From Echinostoma caproni (taxonomy: Eukaryota; Platyhelminthes; Trematoda; Plagiorchiida; Echinostomatidae), in contig UZAN01041051.1 of NCBI GenBank assembly GCA_900618425.1, positions 3,577-16,410 of the forward strand: a stretch of 12,834 nt of DNA. Direction: 5' to 3'. Made by a program: the position numbers and the translations under genes. The notes beneath the pieces are model-generated. The model saw nothing but the letters and a program-made list of their open reading frames with translations, did no database searches and had not been told where the DNA came from. Positions 8,557-12,834 of this stretch are shown here, in pieces (within the stretch, counting starts at the first letter, position 1; each line of letters starts with the position of its first letter).

Positions 8557-8602
8557 GGATTTCCCCTCCTCCGAGGCCTTATTAGAAGGAACGGATGATT
8601 GA
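8557..8602 (+). CDS. Terminal exon and stop codon of the same unknown gene
   Basis: After the acceptor CTGATTTCTTTCAG (AG at 8555-8556), the first base completes a GGG glycine codon begun at 7855. The frame then reads DFPSSEALLEGTDD followed by TGA at 8600-8602. The fit of phase, a strong donor and a strong acceptor is the main support for the two-exon model. The tail ends in Asp-Asp and is acidic overall. No canonical AATAAA is visible in the following 600 bp; GATAAA near 8788 is the nearest variant. The same stop also ends a 91-codon frame starting at 8327, which is the alternative reading. Confidence 0.5.
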
Positions 8603-9256
8603 TTGAGGTGATGAGCATTCAACTTCACAACATACTGCACTCAAGCAGCCTATTTTGAACTATAAGTCCCCACAACGGATTGGATTAGTGTTTGTTAGCT
8701 CCATTAGGTGGTCGTGGGGTAGTTCCTGCTCAGTATTTTAAAATGTCGGTACCGAGTGTTTGTTTTATACGGAGCCCTTTTGTACAGATAAAAATTTTAA
8801 CCGCAATTTGAGACAGCATGCAATCCACTGTGTGCGTGTTTGCTGACAGACTACGACAAGTTTATCTCTAAAATTACGCTCATGAATTGTTCTCTTCTCG
8901 GAGAAAACGCTAAAAATATGATTGATCATTTAAGTGATACAATTTGTGTATGTGTGCGTGTGGTAGAGGCATATAGCTGATAACCGAAACATAGACAAAC
9001 ACGGCCTTTTGAAATTGTCCAACTTTACTCGAAATATTTCTGTTTCTCAACAACGTCGTATTTGTTTAAAACGGTGTATACAGGAAACGAACCTTGTTCC
9101 ACACATTCATATTTTAGGTATCCGTTTCAAACAAGAGGTCAAGCTATTTTCGAAAAGACAAAATGGTTTTCAAAATGATCATAAGTAAAGTTATCCTCTT
9201 TATTTATATTGAGAAACAAATAATACAACAGTAGAAATTTCGTCTTCTGTAACTAG
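8603..9256. other. Presumed 3' flank, no supported gene
   Basis: Stop-dense in all frames. It contains a plausible acceptor at 9116-9117 (CACATTCATATTTTAG). The frame after it stays open for about 40 codons but does not join in phase to the candidate exon at 9257. There are no recognisable repeats apart from a short TGTGTATGTGTGCGTGTG stretch near 8945. Confidence 0.4.
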
Positions 9257-9472
9257 TTTTGGTCGATTCTATATTGTTTAACTATTTGGCCGTTATCACA
9301 AGACCTGTTCAACCTTATCGGACAATTTCTGTGGGAATCACACAGGGTAGTTTCCCATACATCAGGTTACATTGCACCTGTCAATTTTATGGAGCATACA
9401 GCATTGCTCGCACAAAGTAACGGTGAATACGGCGTCTCCTCGTTGCTGATTGGTCAGTACACAATGTCAGTA
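9257..9472 (+). CDS. Weak candidate exon, unknown protein
   Basis: This 72-codon open stretch lies between an acceptor (TTTCGTCTTCTGTAACTAG) and a donor GTAAGC at 9473. It is phase 0 at both ends and reads in part LSQDLFNLIGQFLWESH and FMEHTALLAQSNGEYGVSSL. It joins in phase to a second candidate exon at 10053. The frame lacks an early ATG (the first Met is at 9389), so it would need an upstream exon or start internally. Open stretches of this length are expected by chance in a window this size, so support comes only from the paired splice sites. No family is recognised. Confidence 0.2.
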
Positions 9473-10052
9473 GTAAGCAATTCATTATGTTAAAAATTAG
9501 CCAATCACATTCAACCAGTACGAACCAATAGACGTACGTGGAAAATACCTTCATTCTTATGCGTTTGCTTCGGCCTAGAAATGGCACTTGACTCACACAT
9601 TTGTTTCGTCATGCGCACTGGGATTTGTCTGTTTTCGGTTTTCCTTGATTGACTTTGGTGTGGATCACAGGGACCAGTCTGACTACCTCTTGGTCCGTGG
9701 GTCGATTGGTCGGTTGGCAACCCGTCGAGATCTAGGATCGTTCCGAGTACCGTAAAGAACAATCGCCTCCCATGTTGAGCCCCTACGACAGACCGGATAA
9801 GGATGTCTAAGGTTGGATAGCAAAATAAGTGAGTTGCTTCTGTTGTGACTGGAATTCATGTATGCTTCCGGTTGACACGGACAGGATGACATGGTTCATC
9901 CGAGGAGAAAGCATTTTCCTTCGGAATCAACCATTTTTGCCCCTGGAGATTGACGAAATTGGAACAGAACACTTGCACCCATTTCTTTCCGTTAGCAATC
10001 TCAACCTGCATCCCTCAATTCACTTAACAAGCACATACTCGCGCAATTTCAG

Positions 10053-10136
10053 GGCAGTGAAAATGTGCTGGTAAAACGAATGCTTCGAAAGATGTACGCC
10101 TTTACTCATTTTTTGTACTGTACGGCCACGGATTAA
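10053..10136 (+). CDS. Weak candidate terminal exon pairing with 9257-9472
   Basis: After the acceptor TACTCGCGCAATTTCAG, a phase-0 frame reads GSENVLVKRMLRKM then YAFTHFLYCTATD and stops at TAA (10134-10136). It is basic in the first half. Phase agrees with the donor at 9473, with a 580-bp intron between. An ATTAAA hexamer occurs about 280 bp downstream, near 10418. An internal donor-like GTAAAA at 10071 offers an alternative 18-bp exon. No family is recognised. Confidence 0.2.
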   Translation, partial: GSENVLVKRMLRKMYAFTHFLYCTATD

Positions 10137-11374
10137 CAGGACCACAATTCGGACCCCAGGAACTGGCCAATAATCAGCTGATGTGCGTCGGGGAATCGGT
10201 CTCCCAGTCTGCTCGGAATCGGTCCCTTAGACCAGTACAGAGTACAAATCAGCCTTCCAGTGATTAGTACTGTCTGGAAAGAACCATGTAGAAGAGGAGA
10301 TAAACACGGACAACCAGAGTATAGTTCACTCAGTTGTTAATCCCCATTTAATAGCATTAATGATCTGTTGCATCACGTGTGTATTTTCCCCGTTTGATTC
10401 TGATCAACAAAAATAATTAAAAAAGTAAAATACCACTAGGAAAACTCGAATTCCCTCAAAATAACCTCAATTATCCGCACTGGTTTTCTGATTTCTAGCT
10501 GCAATCCTTGGATGATTATTAACTACAAAATTTCTCAAGCTATACGAAAAACAACATGAGGGCAAATAGTTCTACGTTTCTTTCTGATAACGTAAAACGT
10601 CGGAACCGAAAAAAGTTGTATTGTTGACACAATGGACGCCAGCAACATGATGGATTTTACATTTAGAAAGAGAGAAAGCTGAAATGCCGTCAAGAAGTGA
10701 CTGATGTACGTAAAAACCAGGTTTTTCGTCTTGTCGTTATTCTCTAAAAGAAACTAAAAGCTAACGATCACTCGAGATTAGAGTATTCATTTTACTCATT
10801 TTGCATTTGAGCCAGTCCAACACTAAAAGAGGCATTCAAATGTTCTTAAATCTCAACAGGATTATGAGAACAGGTGAATCGACATCAAACACTGATCAGA
10901 ACGATTTTCGCAGCTTAGATCTTTTCATACATCTGTCAGTTTGCAGCTACTTGCATTTGTGATCTGTGTCTAGGATTAGAGACTAAGGAGATGCATTTGT
11001 GTTCCGTAACCAAGTCAGTTGAAATTGGTTTTATACAATCACGTATCTTTGAGATAGGGTGTTTATACTCCAAAAACCACCCATGCATAGAAATCGGTCA
11101 ACTGGTCACGCAAATTCATATGAACATCTTCAAATCTAATAGGCAGCAATCAGCAGGTAAACATGTGGATCCCTATCCGTTTCAATAGAAGAGACACGGT
11201 TACCGATAGAGACTAAACTGAATAGTGTGTTGTCTATTTGACAGTGAGCGTAGTCCTCTACACCGTCCTTCTGTGTGATATGACATCCAAGTTTGGACAG
11301 AACAGTACTTGTACACAAAGGTGAATGCACCCAGAGGCGTGTGTACACCTAGGGAACTCAATTTACTCATTCTG
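10137..11374. other. No supported gene
   Basis: The first 150 bp are relatively G+C-rich and contain GGAATCGGTC twice (about 10192 and 10216). The rest is A+T-rich with stops in every frame. Short open frames at 10991-11188 (+) and 11136-11348 (-) have no recognisable features or splice context. Confidence 0.45.
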
Positions 11375-11418
11375 CACACAAACACACACACATATATATA
11401 TATATATATATGTATATA
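11375..11418. repeat. Compound (CA)n(TA)n microsatellite
   Basis: About nine CA units (one interrupted by an extra A) run directly into ten or so TA units, ending TGTATATA. Minus-strand open frames translate this as Tyr-Ile and Cys-Val repeats, which are artefacts. Confidence 0.9.
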
Positions 11419-11457
11419 ACACCGGCTTGTAGACAAGCATGGTGCCAACGCCACAAC

Positions 11458-11479
11458 CATAATAACAATAACAATAATA
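11458..11479. repeat. (AATAAC)n / (AATA)n short repeat
   Basis: About three units of the ATAACA/ATAATA type, seen directly. Simple low-complexity DNA. Confidence 0.65.
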
Positions 11480-12110
11480 GGGGGCAGATGGATTGGGATA
11501 GAGAACGAAGTGGAACGAAAGAGAAACAGTTAAACACGGGAAACTGGTAAATAGGTGGGATAACAAATTTCATTTTTGATATTCCGTTTCCTTATTGTAG
11601 TGTTTCTCTCAGGTTTTCCTCTAATCTTATCCACTTTTATTCATCGACCGAACAAAATAAATTAATGGTCGATCAATGGCATCCAAAATCGCGGCACAGA
11701 AATGAAAAATTATTTCTTAGTTGTACGAACTGGTTTCAGACTCAGGCACTCCAACCGCCAGGCTTTCATAAGTGTATTCATCATACGGTCACTCCATTAG
11801 TTAATCTCAGCTGTTAATCAGCCCATATAGTTGGTTGAGTCTAAAACCTTCTATAACTACTCTGATGGAAAGCGGATCTGCAAGGATCTCTCACACACTC
11901 AATCATATTGGGTAGAATTTCGTTCATACCTCCAACGCGTTTCTGGCACAGTAAGCAATAAATGGTCACGTTTTGGTGATGCACTGTAAGGTTATGCATA
12001 AAAAGTGAAATTATTCTCTAGTAGGTCAGATGCTCAAAATTGCGGTTCTTTCCCTTGTCCACATGGTTCACAAATTTCGTCCGCGAACTCGGGAACGGCA
12101 GATAAAGTTT
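11480..12110. other. No supported gene
   Basis: Mixed-composition sequence with stops in all frames. Donor-like GTAAGC/GTAAGG motifs occur near 11951 and 11988, but no exon with a matching acceptor precedes them. Confidence 0.45.
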
Positions 12111-12131
12111 GGCTAAAGAGCTGTTTTAGCC
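12111..12131. repeat. Perfect 7-bp hairpin (GGCTAAA ... TTTAGCC)
   Basis: Two 7-bp arms flank a 7-base loop (GAGCTGT), the dimensions of a tRNA anticodon or T arm. It is followed by G+C-rich sequence including the palindrome GCCGCGGC. It lies about 100 bp upstream of a B-box-like motif and may be part of a decayed tRNA-related or SINE sequence, which is inference. Confidence 0.5.
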
Positions 12132-12194
12132 CTGCTGAGCCGCGGCACCAATGAGATCTACTTTCGTGCTCGTATAGCTCCCGGTGTGTGTGGG

Positions 12195-12240
12195 GAGGGG
12201 GTTAGTGACCATGTTATAAGTTCACCGTTCAAACCCCAGC
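12195..12240 (+). mobile_element. Possible tRNA-derived SINE fragment (copy 1)
   Basis: GTTCAAACC at 12227-12235 fits the RNA polymerase III B-box pattern (GGTTCRANNCC, less one base). It is preceded by TTATAAGTTC, which could be a decayed anticodon region. A clear A box is not visible. The sequence shares TTCAAACCCCA and an AGTTC block in the same order with a second site at about 12699-12737. Confidence 0.25.
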
Positions 12241-12349
12241 TCGTTCTCATATCGATGAGATGTATTATTTTTGCTCGAATGTTCATTTAACTGATTTACA
12301 GTGGATTCAGATTATGATCAGTCGTATCGCTTTTCGGTAATCATACCTA

Positions 12350-12718
12350 ATGAGTTCTAGTACTATACCATTCCACACAATTCCGGGCTCCACAGGGTTC
12401 CATAAATCCTTCGGTTTTAACGTGCCTGCACAATTGATTATCAGGTATCGCCTAACCGCACAACCAATTCCCAGTGGCTTAGACGTATTCGCCTTGAGTT
12501 TCGCTCTGGAGCAATATTTAAAACTTGGCTTCTCTGTTGAAAGCGTGTTTCACATAAATCTTTTGGCGCGATTTTATATATTTTCACGAACCTATAAACA
12601 AAATCCAGGGGGTTATTCACCAGGCATTATGAAAGTTTCACTTCACAGAGTTATTTCGTCAGAAAAGACAATAGTAGTGATGTGGGATAGGCCACTGTCT
12701 ATCCACACTGTCTTGTAG
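12350..12718 (+). other. 122-codon open frame, probably not a gene
   Basis: An uninterrupted + frame from ATG to TAG. No domain, signal peptide, repeat or splice context is recognisable. Its end overlaps the SINE-like sequence and it abuts the (ATC)n tract. A rough estimate from composition (about 6% stop codons) gives one or two frames this long by chance in a window of this size. It is recorded here because it is among the longest in the window. Confidence 0.12.
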
Positions 12719-12735
12719 TTCGTGAATTCAAACCC

Positions 12736-12736
<1 letters not shown>
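12680..12736 (+). mobile_element. Possible tRNA-derived SINE fragment (copy 2) with simple-repeat tail
   Basis: AATTCAAACCCC at 12725-12736 resembles a polymerase III B box. CTTGTAG about 16 bp upstream resembles a 7-base anticodon loop, and TGGGATAGGCCA at about 12682 is at a plausible distance for a degenerate A box. It runs directly into (ATC)n, and tRNA-derived SINEs often end in a short tandem repeat. The arrangement is suggestive but the A box is poor. Confidence 0.3.
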
Positions 12737-12776
<40 letters not shown>

Positions 12777-12777
12777 G

Positions 12778-12834
<57 letters not shown>
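12737..12834. repeat. (ATC)n microsatellite reaching the window end
   Basis: Thirteen perfect ATC units (12737-12775) are followed by one substituted unit (CGA), then ATC units in the same phase to the last base. This makes about 32 units in total. The right boundary is not seen. The minus-strand poly-Met open frame is an artefact of GAT/ATG triplets. Confidence 0.95.

Noticed and set aside
11363..11573. Minus-strand open frames with Tyr-Ile and Cys-Val repeats
   Set aside because: They are read through the (CA)n(TA)n microsatellite. No start, domain or splice context supports them.
12350..12718. 122-codon + frame as a gene
   Set aside because: Its length is within chance expectation, it has no domain or splice signals, and its end lies in SINE-like sequence.
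12643..12834. Minus-strand poly-methionine open frame
   Set aside because: It is a translation of the (ATC)n microsatellite and not a coding sequence.
1..12834. CRISPR array, bacterial operon, phage or plasmid module
   Set aside because: There are no regularly spaced repeats, no long adjacent ORFs and no ribosome-binding-site pattern. Composition and the LINE point to animal nuclear DNA.

Overview
This looks like gene-poor nuclear DNA of an animal. It is A+T-rich (roughly 60% by eye) and stop-dense in all six frames. It has many microsatellites, no bacterial-style operon or ribosome-binding-site layout, and at least one decayed LINE retrotransposon. The LINE belongs to the CR1/Jockey assemblage, and its C-terminal part resembles elements common in parasitic flatworm (trematode) genomes. 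A flatworm is therefore my best guess, but it rests on the LINE and general texture rather than on a diagnostic gene.

Region 1 (about 120-2075) is a 5'-truncated, heavily mutated non-LTR retrotransposon on the + strand. Pieces of the endonuclease-RT linker, the RT fingers/palm, a palm motif A interrupted by a single stop, the thumb and the C-terminal tail can be followed in order through repeated frame changes. Region 2 (about 2080-4900) holds homopolymer and simple repeats, a purine/pyrimidine-alternating CpG-rich tract and isolated open frames that I do not think are genes. One minus-strand frame there contains a C2H2 zinc-finger-like spacing.

Region 3 (about 4900-8602) holds the best evidence for a genuine cellular gene, on the + strand. 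It is split into small exons that a simple ORF search would miss. A hydrophobic exon (about 4938-5126) encodes two probable membrane segments. A possible 35-bp exon lies at 7647-7681. A 118-bp exon (7739-7856) and a terminal exon (8557-8602) join in phase across a 700-bp intron with consensus splice sites, giving an acidic C-terminal tail. The order of membrane segments followed by an acidic tail suggests a small multi-pass membrane protein. A CD20/MS4A-like protein is one hypothesis, but the middle exon(s) were not found. A potential G-quadruplex of five G-runs lies at 6638-6660, inside the probable intron.

Region 4 (8603-10136) carries a weaker candidate exon pair (9257-9472 and 10053-10136), also in phase. 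Region 5 (10137-12834) has no gene I can support. It holds a (CA)n(TA)n microsatellite, a short perfect hairpin, two related tRNA-like (SINE-like) pieces and a long (ATC)n tract running off the window's right end. One undetermined base (N) is at 7368.

I did not find a novel multi-gene system. The main new content is the hidden spliced gene and the LINE relic.
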